Source of the DNA: Crambe crambe
Taxonomy: Eukaryota; Porifera; Demospongiae; Poecilosclerida; Crambeidae
Direction of reading: 5' to 3'
Assembly (NCBI GenBank): GCA_963924555.1
Contig: OZ004586.1
Coordinates: 3,058,501 to 3,122,500, forward strand
Length of the DNA: 64,000 nucleotides
The translations under genes and the position numbers were made by a program. Shown piece after piece: positions 1-12,032 of the stretch; the stretch's first letter is position 1, and each line of letters begins with the position of its first letter. Under the pieces are notes generated by a model, which was given only the letters and a program-made list of their open reading frames with translations, was not told where the DNA came from and did not search any database.

Positions 1-118
1 CTAATGGATGCACCCTTACCCTTTAGCTATGGCTCATAAGATTTGTTTTGATTGAACTGTATACGTAGGTAGTGACTTACAGGATCACAGGAACCTCCTC
101 TTCATATTATACAGAATA

Positions 119-376
119 CAGGGGTGTATCCACAGAATTTTGAGCAGTCCAGTGTGCTTGTGTGTGGAAAAAATTTTGGATGGACATGCCCTTTCCTCTT
201 TATCACTTTTATAAAGAGTTTTGATAGTGCAAAAAGGCATCAATGAACTTTTTTAGCTATAACCATGTCCAATCTGTGAGATCTCGATGAAAATTAAAAT
301 TGTTATGGGTCATGGTGGGGATAAAAAAAGTGGTCCGGTAAAAACCGGACCAACCAGAGTGGTGGATACACCCCTG
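119..376. mobile_element. Short inverted-repeat DNA transposon (hAT-like ends)
   Basis: The element has 15-bp terminal inverted repeats, CAGGGGTGTATCCAC on the left and GTGGATACACCCCTG on the right. They are flanked by the direct repeat GAATA (114-118 and 377-381). The interior contains a small hairpin (TGGTCCGG/CCGGACCA, about 330-352) and no convincing gene. Ends starting CAGGGG resemble hAT elements, but a 5-bp target duplication is shorter than the 8 bp usual for hAT. The family is therefore tentative. Confidence 0.6.
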
Positions 377-571
377 GAATATCAGCTGCTTCACTGTTAC
401 GATTATACAAAATATAGCAGCTGCTTCATGCAGTTGTGTAAACCATTACAAAGTGCTCTCCCCCAAACCTTCCAACAATCATGAATAACCTGCCGGCAAT
501 GGACAGTAGAACTGCATGTGCTTGTATACAACATAATTTCTAGCTACGTACACCTTAACTGATCTATATAG

Positions 572-3091
572 GAGCAGTATATCTTCATCCATGATGCCAT
601 CTTGGAGTCAGTGATGTGTGGGGACACTGAGATAAACAGTAGTAACCTCAGGGCTGCTTTGAACAAGTTAAACAAACAGAGTGGGAGAGATCAAACAACA
701 AACATGGCCACACAATTCAAGGTAATGCTCTATACAATAACAGAGGAAACTCCAAATAATGGACACTCTTGGGACCCAGCATTTTGTCCTTTGTAGCTTG
801 TCTGAGAGGTTGTCCTCTTTGGAAAGTGTACATACATATAAATGTATTTTAAGTTGAGAGGTTTGTCCTCTTTCAGAGTGACCTTTATCTAATCACAAGA
901 TTCATGTACAATAAATTCAATGATAAAGAATTTTTCATTGTATCAGGTATTGGATCTTGTATCTCCTAAACAGAGTGATGCCATATGCACTGCTGCACTT
1001 CAGCATCCTGATAAAAACCGCTCCATGGAATTCGTACCATGTGAGTATACGTAGCTATACTGGGTTCAATTTGAATTCTTAAAATTGGAAATACAATCCC
1101 AAAGAGAAGGTCAAATCATGATATTGCATCATTATTTGCAGCTGATAAGCACCGTGTGATTTTGAGTGGAGAGTATCCTGACTACATACATGCTGTTGCT
1201 GCCAATGTAAGCTCATAAGGGCAAGTAGAGTGAGAATTGTTTTCACAGTACCATATTTTTGTATGCTACATTGATTTTGTCCTAACATTGTTAATCACGT
1301 CTTCACATCTCAGACACATAAGGTTGCTTATAAGTAGCTAAGGAGTGAGGGAGTTTTCTACAATAATAATCATCATAATTTTTCATGCTACATTAATTTC
1401 ATCCTAGCACTGTTAAATTCACCATATTTCAGCTTAGACATACGTACAATTATATTCATACAGGCCTATAAGCAAAAGAAGGCTTATATCATAGCAGAGG
1501 GTCCAATGTCCTCTACTGTCAGAAACATGTGGAAAGTTATCTGTGATAGGAAGTGTGGAGCAGTCATCATGTTGTCTGACCTTATTGAGAATGGAATGGT
1601 GTGTTTATACATGTTTACATTACACAACAAGCAACATTTACACAACAGGCTACATTTACACAACAGGCTACATTTACACAACAGGCTACATTTACGCAAC
1701 AGGCTACATTTACACAACAGGCTAGCTAAATAAACAATAATTCAACAGTTGATAGTAAAACAGTTGTTCTAATGAGTAATAATGACCTTCCCATGCAAGG
1801 TTAATCTGTATAACTTCAGGGGTTAAGAGGAGAACTGCTCCTTACCAAGATAGCTATAAGTAACACAATCCTTCCACAACCAAGGTTGACTTGTCATAGT
1901 GATGGCAATGGCTTGCAAGTGTATAGCTAGAACTTTTATAATTAAATGTATGGCTAATGTATGGATATGTATGATGATATTAATACAGGAGAGTAGTTGC
2001 CAGTACTGGCCAGTAGAGGGACAAGTGGCTCAGTTTGGGGAATTCACAGTGGAATTGATCGGTCAAGAGGATTTGAATGGGTTCACTATTAGAACACTTG
2101 AGATCCAACAGAGCAAGGTACGTACATATAGGGTTGAACTACACATGTACTGAATTAACATACATGTACAAGATTATTCCATTACTATATAGGCCAACAA
2201 GGCTCATCATGTGACTCAGTTCCACATCACTTGCTGGAGACCCGATGGAGTGTGTTCTAACCTCAAGAGTGTGGTAGATGTTGTGGAGGAGCTTTCCAAA
2301 ATCCAAAGGAAGACGGGAAACAAACCTGTATTCATACACTGCAGGTACATACTCATATAGTAGCTATTGTATGACTTACATGAAATCTTTTCCTTGGCAT
2401 TAATTGTATGTCAAATTGGTAAGGGATCATCGATGGTGTACAGTTATAGGATGCAGTTTATTCTTGTGACCACCATTGGGTTATCACTAGAAGTAGTTTA
2501 TTTTTTTGATGACCATTGGGTATATATAACCATTGGGTTATAGTGATAACCATTGGATAAACTGATTGAATGCTTACTCAAAATATAAGTTAGCAATGAA
2601 CATTCCCTCTGCACTGCTATTTTTTTTATCTAGTGACACAGTGACCAGGAGTGGAATGTTCTGTGCCATAGCCACCATCATTGACCGATGTAAGACAGAG
2701 GGAGTGGTGGATGTCTTCCAAGTGGTCAAGGCTCTCCGTGTCCAAAAACCAGGGGCTGTGCCCACTCTGGTGAGTTTACATATGGCATACATAGCTTAGC
2801 TATGTATTATGTTTTGAATATTTTGCATCACACTAAAGTTACGAATAAATTCCTGTGTCTTTGAGGTCAAACTTTGGGACATATTTAAAAGTTGGGAATC
2901 AGAAAATTCTGCATAATTTTCTCCATGGTTGGAGCTAGCTAATCTATTACCTCACCAATACAGAGTTGCTGAATTGTAAAATCAATAGCCTTCAATTTAC
3001 TCATCTACAGGAAAATTACAAGACACTGTTTGACGCCACTCTCTCATTTTTGGATTCTTTCGATACTTATGCAAACTTTCGAAACATTTAA
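572..3091 (+). CDS. Receptor-type protein tyrosine phosphatase, 3' part (second phosphatase domain, D2)
   Basis: Eight exons with matching phases: 572-721, 947-1040, 1142-1206, 1464-1598, 1989-2117, 2193-2344, 2634-2769 and 3011-3091 with a TAA stop. Together they give about 313 residues. The first exon ([14 protein letters not shown]) is the usual end-of-D1 linker, and the rest is one complete PTP domain. Visible motifs are DKNR, then HRVILSG, the CQYWP motif, a WPD-loop equivalent reading CWRPDG, and the signature [10 protein letters not shown] split across two exons, which keeps the Cys-X5-Arg core. The end (SFDTYANF) is typical of RPTP tails. D2 domains are usually weakly active or inactive and regulate D1; that is family knowledge. 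D1, TM and ectodomain are not seen upstream and would lie left of the window. It is a close paralogue of the RPTP at the right end, on the opposite strand. Confidence 0.9.
1622..1722. repeat. 18-bp minisatellite (about 5.5 copies)
   Basis: The unit GGCTACATTTACACAACA repeats head to tail with few changes. It begins about 25 bp after the splice donor of the fourth phosphatase exon, so it is intronic. The open frames through it are repeat translations, not genes. Confidence 0.85.
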
Positions 3092-3383
3092 TCTGTGCTG
3101 ATGCAAACATGAAATCAGCTTACTTATTGATATTCACCCTTCAATACATTTTTCTGCACACAAGAAGCCATGCAATTATTTTCAAATTATTATGTATGTA
3201 GATCATGCATATTTTTTTGCACACATTATATTTTTTGGTGTGATAGTACAAAAAATATTAAAATCACTTAGTGAATATATAAATAGTTCAACATGTTAAT
3301 ATACTAATCATAACTAATCAAGTGATAGCTAAATCATTATAGCTACTAGCTATAAATCGAGACAACAACAACAAAACAATAAC

Positions 3384-6300
3384 TTATATGTCTTTGCCAT
3401 GAGTAGTTTCAGAAGACGACTCAGGAGATCCTGCTTCTATCACACTGTCCTTGCAATTCTTTCTCTGTGAAGAACAAAATATATTCATAGCTAAGTAGTT
3501 AAGCACTTGTAATCAGATTCTACTAGCTAATTGATTTTCCTGTAGCTATAAGTACCTTCATTTTAACAACAGCCTTTTCAAGCTCAGTAATCTTCCTCTT
3601 CAGCTCGTTCACCTCCTCTGACTCGGTGGCACCTACTTGAGTGCCAAAAACATTTCTTGCAACAGTAACCTCATGAGCTGAAAAAATCCCTTCTCCTGTT
3701 GGATTCTTGTACAAAAGAATCATCTGTTAAATGAATAAACAAGAAATGAGTTGCTCATATTAGATTTGTACTACAGTGTGTGGAAAGACACCACCTGTAA
3801 TATAAACACTGAAACCACACAGCGGGTAGTTAGAAGCTATTGTCTAACTTCTAGATCTGGCAGTTAGATGACAGTTGAGCATGTATCCATGGAGAGGACA
3901 TATACAACAGCAGGAGTTCAATTAGTGCAAAGTAGAGCTAACCAGCTTATGATGACTCACTATCTGTTTTTAGCTAGCAGAGATGAAATTAAGTATCTCA
4001 TCCTAAACATTCTGGCTGCATATACTTCATTAACTTGGAAGGGATCCACATCATTCTGCTAATTATGTAAACTTCATTAGCTAGCTTCAAAATAATCACC
4101 TTAGGTATGAATACGAGACACAATAGAACTGATACCGCAATGTATAAACACGACCCATAGATGAGTGGAAATATATTGATGTAGTCTCGTATCAAGAAGA
4201 GACAAATAGCTGCAATGACTGCCACAATGCTGGAAACGTACACAATGACAGCGATGTACTTGGCATCGTTCAGTCCCGTCACTTTGACCTTGCGAATCTG
4301 GAATGCAAACCAGAGGGCCACTATCTCCAGCAGAAGGATGTAGCCCAATGTCAGACCAATCACTATGGTGCGTGCTGTCTTTTGCGTAGAACAGGAGAAA
4401 TGAAAATATCGAGTTTCTCTGGCTAAAGGCTGGAAAATGATGGAAATGTGTAGCTATACATTAACTGGAACTCCAATCCCCTCACAATGTGATAATAATA
4501 TGTATGCTTACACTCCCTTATATGTATTTACGTATGTTCCATTTTTTTCTGAAAAAGATTGCTTGGTGGTAGCTACAGTACATGTATATATATTATGGAA
4601 CAGCAGGATAGTGAAACACTTTCTTGGAATCTATTACATTGTGGTAATCACAGATATGCACTGTACGTGATAGAGATAACAGCAACTCTTGTATCCATCT
4701 AATTATCACTGAATATTGTGATTCCAAGAAAGTGTTTCATAATACCTCACTGGTACATAATACCCTCATCTATGTACCCTAAAAGTGATATCTCACCCCA
4801 TCGATGCTTGATAGCTGCTCTGTACTTGGACCGATTGTCCCATTGTATCCAGTTTTAACTCCCTCGTAGATGACGTATATGAGAAGTATAATTGAATTAA
4901 CAGAGTTTATGCCTAGGACTAGCACAATCAAGTACCAATCCTTAATCACTATCTTCTTATGAGAATACCTATAAATCATGAAACACTAGCTAGCATTATT
5001 GATATTGTATGCTAATTATAGCTAATGCATTCCCAAGTAGCTATAGATCATATTGACATTTCAACTCCATAAATAAAATGTTATTAGGTGTTTGGTAACT
5101 GTAAGGAGCTGAAGTGGCAACACTGTCTATAGAGTCAATCAGTGCTACCTGGACCCTATATAAGCATGAGGCAGGATACTGCTGAGGACCACCCTAGTCA
5201 GTGCTTATGATTGTATAAACTGTGGTAAAGTTACTTCCTGTACTGGCCACGTGGCCCAAACCTGGAACTTGTACTAAGTTATACCTCCGATAACAGTTTT
5301 TGCACGTTGCATTTCAACCTTGGGCCATTTGAATTTCATACAAGTCATGCATGGAGAATAATGTAGTTTGGTTACTGTCCATTCTTTTTTTGCTCCAAAA
5401 AAAAACAAAAAAAAAACCTGCTTAAAGTTAGGCCAAGTTCTGGGGCATCTCTTGAATTCTGGAGAAAATGTAGCTATTTCATTCGTTAGTAGATGTAAAA
5501 CTGATGCTCGTGACTGTTTAACTCCGAATTTTCTGCCTATGAAAAGGTTCAACAGTGACTATGCGCATACGCATGATGATGGCATTTATGTAATAGTCAT
5601 TGCCACTGCATTGAATGCATAAGTTTTATTTTCAGTAGTCTTCTTGTTGAAGGAGTGATAACCAGTGATGATGAACAATATTTTAGTGATGATGTTGACT
5701 GGACTGACTCATGCTATGATGAAGAAGAGAGCAAAGATCAAGTGATTGTGTTCGGAATTGACTCGGACAGTAATTGATCATGCTAAAAGAAGACCTGTAC
5801 GTATATATGTTTGCTATAAGGGGACCTGTACAATGCATGGCTTGGTAACTCTAGTGTTGAAAATCCACACCTGATACCTTGGGCCATTTGCTGTAAAGAA
5901 CTATATGATTAACTCAGTTTACAAGGTTTTGTTCCTGTCCAAGGTTCTATATAGGTCTCCATTAATTTACTTTGTTTTTCTAGTGCAGAAGCAAGGAAGA
6001 AACAACCATAGTCGTTAGCGGAGTACTTGCTCCAAACCGTAAACTTTACACCAGCAGAGTTCTTTAAGAAAGAAATCAGCAGAAAGAGCTGATAGAGCGA
6101 AGAGAAAATGCATCAACGAATTATGACGTCATCGATTTCCAGATATTTTGTGCATATTATATAAAATGCATAAAAGTGTAACCACTCCTTTAGAGCTTGC
6201 TGGTATCTGAAAATATTATATTGTGCAGTACATGTACTCACCTAAATATGAGGTAGACTCTTCCCAACTTGACTAAAACGCTAGCAAATGCTGTAGTATA

Positions 6301-7364
6301 TCCAATTGATAAGAAGATCATAAATGTCTGTAGTAAGAAGAAAAATTAGTTATTCTAATTTAATTATGCTGATTAAATAATAATCAATCAATCAATCAAT
6401 AAACTAACAACAACAATGACGATAACAACCAATCATGTAAACAAAAATAATTGATACGGACCACCGATTTCATCCTTCTTAGAGCGGATAAATTAATGAC
6501 TCTTAAGATTCTGCTTGATCTTTAAGTTTTACACAGTCATGTATAGGGGGAGCCTATCCCTTACAAATCACTCACGATGCAGAGACGACCAAAAACAAAT
6601 GAGTTAGTAGTGGGTGAAACAAGTATGATGATGCCAATGTACACACATATCACTCCAAAACCTATCAAGTAGTTCAAGTTAGGGCTGGTGAGACGAATGA
6701 CCCTGTGGCAATGATGATAATGAGTAATGAGAAATAATTATGAGAAGCTGTGGATGGTTAGGGAGGAGGGGCCCATGGGCATAAGAGAAGCAGTAGAGGG
6801 GAGAGGATAACAAAGGAGGTGAACATAATGATGGGTATGTACATTAATTTCCAAGGGAGGCAGTGAGGGGAGCTGTACGTACGTATCCCCTCCCCCTCTC
6901 AAGCAATCAAATTTACTCTTCCCATGCACCTGTAGGATGCATAAGGGATCATGAGCTAGCTATATCCAGTAGCTGCTACTCCTTTTCTGGCTGGGTGTCT
7001 ACATACTATTAATTCCCTCCTTCTTGGAAACATATTATTGATAAACAGCTCGTAGCTTTACTGTAGCAAACTTTTCATCATGCTTAACTCACGTTTTTCC
7101 CCTGAAAATGAAGTTTACTACCAAGCACACAATGGTGAAAGCTATCCCAATGATTGATAACATGACGAATATAACTGATAGGGCAGTATGAATAGTCACG
7201 AGCTTCATTTCAGGCACTCCATCATATGGTACCCCGAATTTGTCTTTGTGCATGCATGTATGTATGTAAAAGAGTCCCTTTTGATTTTAACTATACCATT
7301 TCTATGGTGTAGGGCCCTCTAGATTATTAATATAAAGCTATAGTCTACTAAGAGAAATCGTTGT

Positions 7365-7407
<43 letters not shown>

Positions 7408-10400
7408 CTCAAATCATCTTCCTACTGGGTGAAAGCAAGATCTCCCAAAGATATAGGGATTTGGTTATACCTATGTACATATACTGTATGTAGTTGCCTC
7501 CTCACCTGGCCAAACTGTCGAATTACTTTCTCCATTCAGATAACTAAATGAACACATTTCTCTATCACCTGAGCATCTCACTGTTGCTATGTCAACCACT
7601 TGTAACTGATCTTCCAGCGAGCTGTTCATCACTCCTGGATCTAACTGGTACTGTATGATTTTGGGACTGTTCAGGGTCCTGATGCCATTGCTAGTGAAAT
7701 TCACATTACCCTAAGTATGGCACATAGGTATATGAAGATATAGTATTTCAGGAAAAATGTACTGCATTAGCCACATGTATACACTTACAGATATGCCATT
7801 GAAGCCAGTGGAGTTTAAATGACTTATCTCAATTGCACTCTCATTCTCTAGATGTGTGGAATAAAGAAGGTTTATCACTATCCCCCTGTTGTTTTGAAAG
7901 AGCATAGCTATATAATATGATTCGTAATTCAAAAATATAACAACAACAAAACCTGCTCTACATACAGTACTTCATGTTCTGCTGCTGATTGTTAATTACT
8001 ACATGGCTGTGGCTGAGTTAGAGGTACATAGCTTACCTGATAAGGTTTTATTGATTGCCATGGCTAAAGTCCAAGTGGCATCGTAGCAATACTGAGAATA
8101 CTCATCACTGGTGAAGTAAAATGGAGGTCTCTCCAACTTCTCTTGATAGTACCTGAGGAATTCCCTTCGAGTCTGCAGAATGAAAGAACATAATAAAGGA
8201 CAAAGGAAATCCCAAAAGAGATTATGTTTTACACATCACCATTGTATGTGTAACAAGACCAGCCTTGCAGACCTTCCTTTACATGCAATAACATGTAGCC
8301 AGCTATGACTCTTCTTCATGCAAACTTGATTTTGTTTTAGGACTATAAACATAACACTGACAGATTTCACTGCAACAGTAATAAAGCTATTAACATAAAG
8401 TTGCTCAGCCTTAGCCTCGTGTGGGAGGAAGAGAAGAAGAAGAAGAAAATAAGTGAGAGACTACAAGTGAGAGAGGAAGGCCTGGGAATGAGACTATAGC
8501 TCAGTCTTATACCCAGGTATGTATCTAATGAGCTACAAAGCTAAACATTGTTCCATGTATGTCACCTAACATAATTAGCTATAATTATTATGTTGAAGTT
8601 GCAACTACATACTATGGTTGTATTAGTCTTCTGAGTCAAGTAGTCAACATCATTCTGATTAAGAAACTCGAAATGTTTGGCTGCAAGGGAGCGTTGGAGT
8701 ACTTGTGCTCTACCAGCTGGAGTGCATTCATGGTGGATATCTTCATCGTCAGGAGGAACCCACCAACGAGATTCATATGTCCCGTATGTCAGGAAGATAT
8801 ATTTTGGGTATGTCATGTTCAGCAGGTAAGCCTAACAATTTAATGAATACAATGAAGAATAACTTCAATGCAATTTCAATTATGTTTATAATTAATTAGA
8901 CAGTTAAGTGGTAGCTCACCTTACAAATTATCTGTCTGGCAGGTTTTGAAGACATAGCAAGAATGAATATTCTATAGCCTTGTTCCTAATAAATAAAGCA
9001 GTATTGTTTGATCCTACACTATCAGCTATGAATATGATATAATCCTGTATTTATACAGGTGCATGGGAATTCTGATAAAGGAACCTACGAACGTGCGATA
9101 GAAATAACCTCACTTTTGCATAGTGTTTAATCAATGGACGTATTTGCTGACCAATAGTTGAGCACTTGTAAACTGTCATTTCCTCGGCTAATGCAAGTGT
9201 AATGTATTAACTACTACATAGCAGTGCTACATAACTATTGTTTATAGTGAATGCTAATTCACACTTACAAATGGGTTTTTCCCAAGACCCTGCAATAAAA
9301 TATCCTCAGTCTCAAACATCTTTTGACTGGTCTCCACTGACCGTCCATTTCTCTGTAGTAATCGCCTCACTCTCAGTGGTATCTGTTGAGAAAGTGCATA
9401 TAATATCATGGAGCAATAATAAATTAATAAACAGTGTTAGTACCATAACAATCCTCAGCAAGCTGAATGTGGCATTATGTGACAACAAGTCTATTTAACT
9501 ACAGTACTAAATGTTGTCGTTAAGCTTTCCTACTTTTAACTTCAGGAAGCTGTAAGTATGTATGTTTTGTACTGTACATTAGCTACACCACATTGTCACT
9601 ATAAGTTAATTTTCACCTTGAGTAACTATAGCTACGTAATGTAACACCCATGCAGCGATGTGATAGCTAAAATTCATTAACATGTGAGGGAGAGTATCAT
9701 AATGATATATAGTTTTATGAGGCCATTAGCTAACTCATATTCATTTTAATCTGCATGTACGTATAAGAAAATGGCTAATGAATAATGCTTAATTGCCCCC
9801 AGGCCTGAATTATAATAAACCATCAGCTCAACAATGCACAATTATCAAGTTTCTATTTCAGAATAATTATGATAAGCTAGTTAGCTCACAGCAACAAAGA
9901 CTGGCTCATTTTGTACGATGAAAGCAACTCTCCTCCATTTGTACTGCTGTATGATGTTGAGAAACATGGGAGCTATGTCTCCTTCAGAAGGAAGCAGTTG
10001 GTAGTAGTTCCTGAACCGAATTCTGTCGCTCAGTTCATCCGCAGATGACACACATGATATCTAAACAGATAATATAGACATATTTGGAGATTGAAAACTG
10101 TTGTACAAATCAAACACTGATATCCTCATACATAATTGTAAGGGTGATATATTATTGTATATCTGGAGATTTTTTGCATTTCAGGATGTCCACTTCGAAG
10201 TGTTCTCTAAATTTAGCTATGTGACTGAATGTATGTATAGCTACTATGCAGGCATAACTACTTCTTGGCTTCATAATATACAAGGTGCCTTATAGCCATG
10301 CATCATACGTACATACTTGTGGTTTATTGTAGTAGTGGATTATTTCTGCTGTGGATTGTGTAGCCAGCGAGCATCCTGATCCCATCAGAGCAAGATAGTT

Positions 10401-11015
10401 CAAAGACTGTGGGCCAGTGATGAAAGAAAATAGACCATCCAAGGCATTTGTCCGATTACACTGCAAGTCAATCAGCATTAATTACATACATGCACATTAG
10501 ATCATGATTGTACATTCAAGTGTAGCTATAAGTACCAGACTTGAACTTGATTTGTGAAACCTCTGATAAAAGACCCTAGCTACCAACTAACTACCTCAGA
10601 GGAGATATCACCAAGCTCTCTCTATGTACATGTATAGCTACGTACACGAGAGGCTCTTAGAATGTGCACTTTCTAAAAGATAAGAAACTTATGGTTGCAT
10701 GCAATTCCTTGTAATTAATTTAGCTACCTGTGAGTCATAGAGGATGTAGCGGAGTGTGTAATTGCTGAGGATGTCACTTCTGGACTTATTATTGATGATG
10801 TCCAGTGCTACTTGGACTCCTGGAATAGCACCCGAGCTCTTCTGACTTCCTCCGAAAGACATCATCAGACTAAAATACAGGGACTTAGTACCAGGCTGTG
10901 CTGACTGAGGATAGATGTAGCCATTAGGAGTTTCTTGTGAAGAGCACTGATTTATTAAACTGATTGCTATGAAGCTGAGGACTGTAGCTGCAGCTGGCAG
11001 AACATACATTTTCAT
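3384..11015 (-). CDS. GABA-B-like class C G-protein-coupled receptor, copy 1
   Basis: Sixteen exons join in phase to about 838 residues: 10728-11015, 10317-10460, 9890-10060, 9269-9382, 8920-8985, 8613-8831, 8037-8172, 7789-7847, 7506-7710, 7093-7243, 6576-6702, 6242-6327, 4797-4968, 4100-4429, 3556-3723 and 3384-3464. Exon 1 starts with a signal peptide. Exons 1-9 form a Venus-flytrap ligand domain; SGCSLATQSTAE and SSADELSDRIRF align with the two serine-bearing ligand-pocket strands of GABA-B1. There is no cysteine-rich linker, which points to the GABA-B group rather than mGlu. TM1 lies in exon 10, TM2 in exon 11, TM3 in 12, TM4 in 13 and TM5-7 in 14, ending VFIPK. Exon 15 is a heptad-rich coiled coil (VNELKRKITELEKAV), as in GABA-B tails that heterodimerise. 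No break is seen. The ligand is unknown; GABA or glutamate is inference. Confidence 0.92.
4619..4735. repeat. Small inverted repeat in a GPCR1 intron
   Basis: GAAACACTTTCTTGGAATC and its reverse complement lie about 85 bp apart in the intron between the TM4 and TM5-7 exons. The second GPCR copy keeps only the right half, near 36368-36392. It may be a small MITE or a local inversion. Confidence 0.5.
5215..6170. mobile_element. About 950-bp insertion in a GPCR1 intron, family unknown
   Basis: The intron between the TM3 and TM4 exons is about 1.27 kb here but about 0.43 kb in the second GPCR copy, and the extra DNA falls in this interval. On the plus strand it has coding-like stretches: an open frame at 5368-5622, an acidic stretch at about 5637-5779 (SDDEQYFSDDVDWTDSCYDE, ending in a stop) behind a good acceptor (TTTTATTTTCAG), and another at about 5985-6070. 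I do not recognise the protein, and I could not find clean terminal repeats or a target duplication. The limits come from comparing the two introns and are approximate. Confidence 0.45.
7367..7404. repeat. Poly-C tract (38 bp)
   Basis: An uninterrupted C run in a GPCR1 intron. Similar runs occur at 23672-23692 (G), 24220-24244 (C), 29323-29346 (C) and 49245-49257 (C, followed by a CA repeat). Their lengths are prone to sequencing error. Confidence 0.95.
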
Positions 11016-12032
11016 GACTACTATAGCTATGTATGTAGCTACTCCCTAATCTAAGAAACAGCAATCACTAGCTCTTAATCATATAGCTACATGGTACAAC
11101 TATGAGTTATATGTAGCTAGCTAGCTATATACATTGAAATTAAAAGTGAACTAGCTATATTTCCCATTGTATGAGTTATTATATCAATGCCATTTAGTTC
11201 TTGCTAACTTATTGTTTAACTACTAGCTATGTTGATAAATATTTGTAACAGGAGTAACGTTCTAAAAATCACTGTTATGTAAACTTGGAGTACTGCTGTG
11301 AAAGACGTACGTATATACGTGACTTTGTTCAGTGTGGATCTGGAGGAAATGCAGACAGTGAAAATATTTAAAGAGTGATAGATATGGCTGATGTCACAGA
11401 GGATATTATGACAGTCTCAATTATTAATAGCATACAGTATAAGCCATACACTGGTGCATTCAATAATGTTAGTGTGTCCTAGACACAAATCAGCTGCATC
11501 GAATGCAATGGTCCAATCACTAACTACACAGTGGAATTCCAAGAAATGGGAGGGGCTTTGATCCCTGGTGTGGTGGTGAATAGGACCTTCATAACTAATG
11601 GACTCACTCCTTACACAAACTACACCTTCAGAGTTGCTGGAGTCAATGATGCTGGCACTGGACCCTTTACTAATGTTAGCTACATTATTAATAATTATTT
11701 AAGATGATGATTATGTCAAAGGTTGGTCAAATTTATAACACTAGCAAGTGTCTAATCTGACAATTATAGCTAGTCAGGAACTAAAGTGCAGACCTATGGA
11801 GTTATGAATTTCTGAGCTAAAAATCCACACAATTTTTATTTGTAATTCATTTGTATAGCTAAACTATTATGGAACAGCTCAAAACAGCAACAACAACAAC
11901 GACAAAAACAACTAACACACAATTGTACAGGAAAATACACACTGAGTAGCTGTATGGTGACATCATTTAAATTTAGCTATGGCTGATGGAGTTAGACACT
12001 GCACAGTACTAAAGATGTCATTAAAGATATCA
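11016..12032. other. Intergenic DNA between GPCR1 and the FN3 receptor, with an inverted FN3 relic
   Basis: Holds the upstream region of GPCR1, which stays similar to that of GPCR2 (41938-42350). At about 11478-11690 on the plus strand there is a decayed FN3 exon whose best frame reads [16 protein letters not shown] and [16 protein letters not shown]. It matches the third FN3 exon of the neighbouring receptors but points the other way. The tryptophan codon near its start is a stop, and no splice context is obvious. Nothing else coding is seen. Confidence 0.7.
11478..11690 (+). pseudogene. Inverted relic of an FN3 exon
   Basis: About 70 residues match the FN3-3 exon of the local receptor family with high similarity. 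The conserved SWTQ is interrupted by a TAG in place of the tryptophan codon. It is opposite in strand to every FN3 gene around it and stands alone. A homologous, more decayed relic lies at 42690-42885, in the same place relative to GPCR2, so the inversion predates the segmental duplication. Confidence 0.75.

Noticed and set aside
1620-1722. Coding repeat HNRLHL/TTGYIY
   Set aside because: An 18-bp intronic minisatellite gives periodic frames on both strands; the phosphatase exons on each side join without it.
6738-6929. Proline-rich minus-strand open frame
   Set aside because: It lies in the intron between the TM1 and TM2 exons of GPCR1, is only partly conserved in copy 2 and has no domain.
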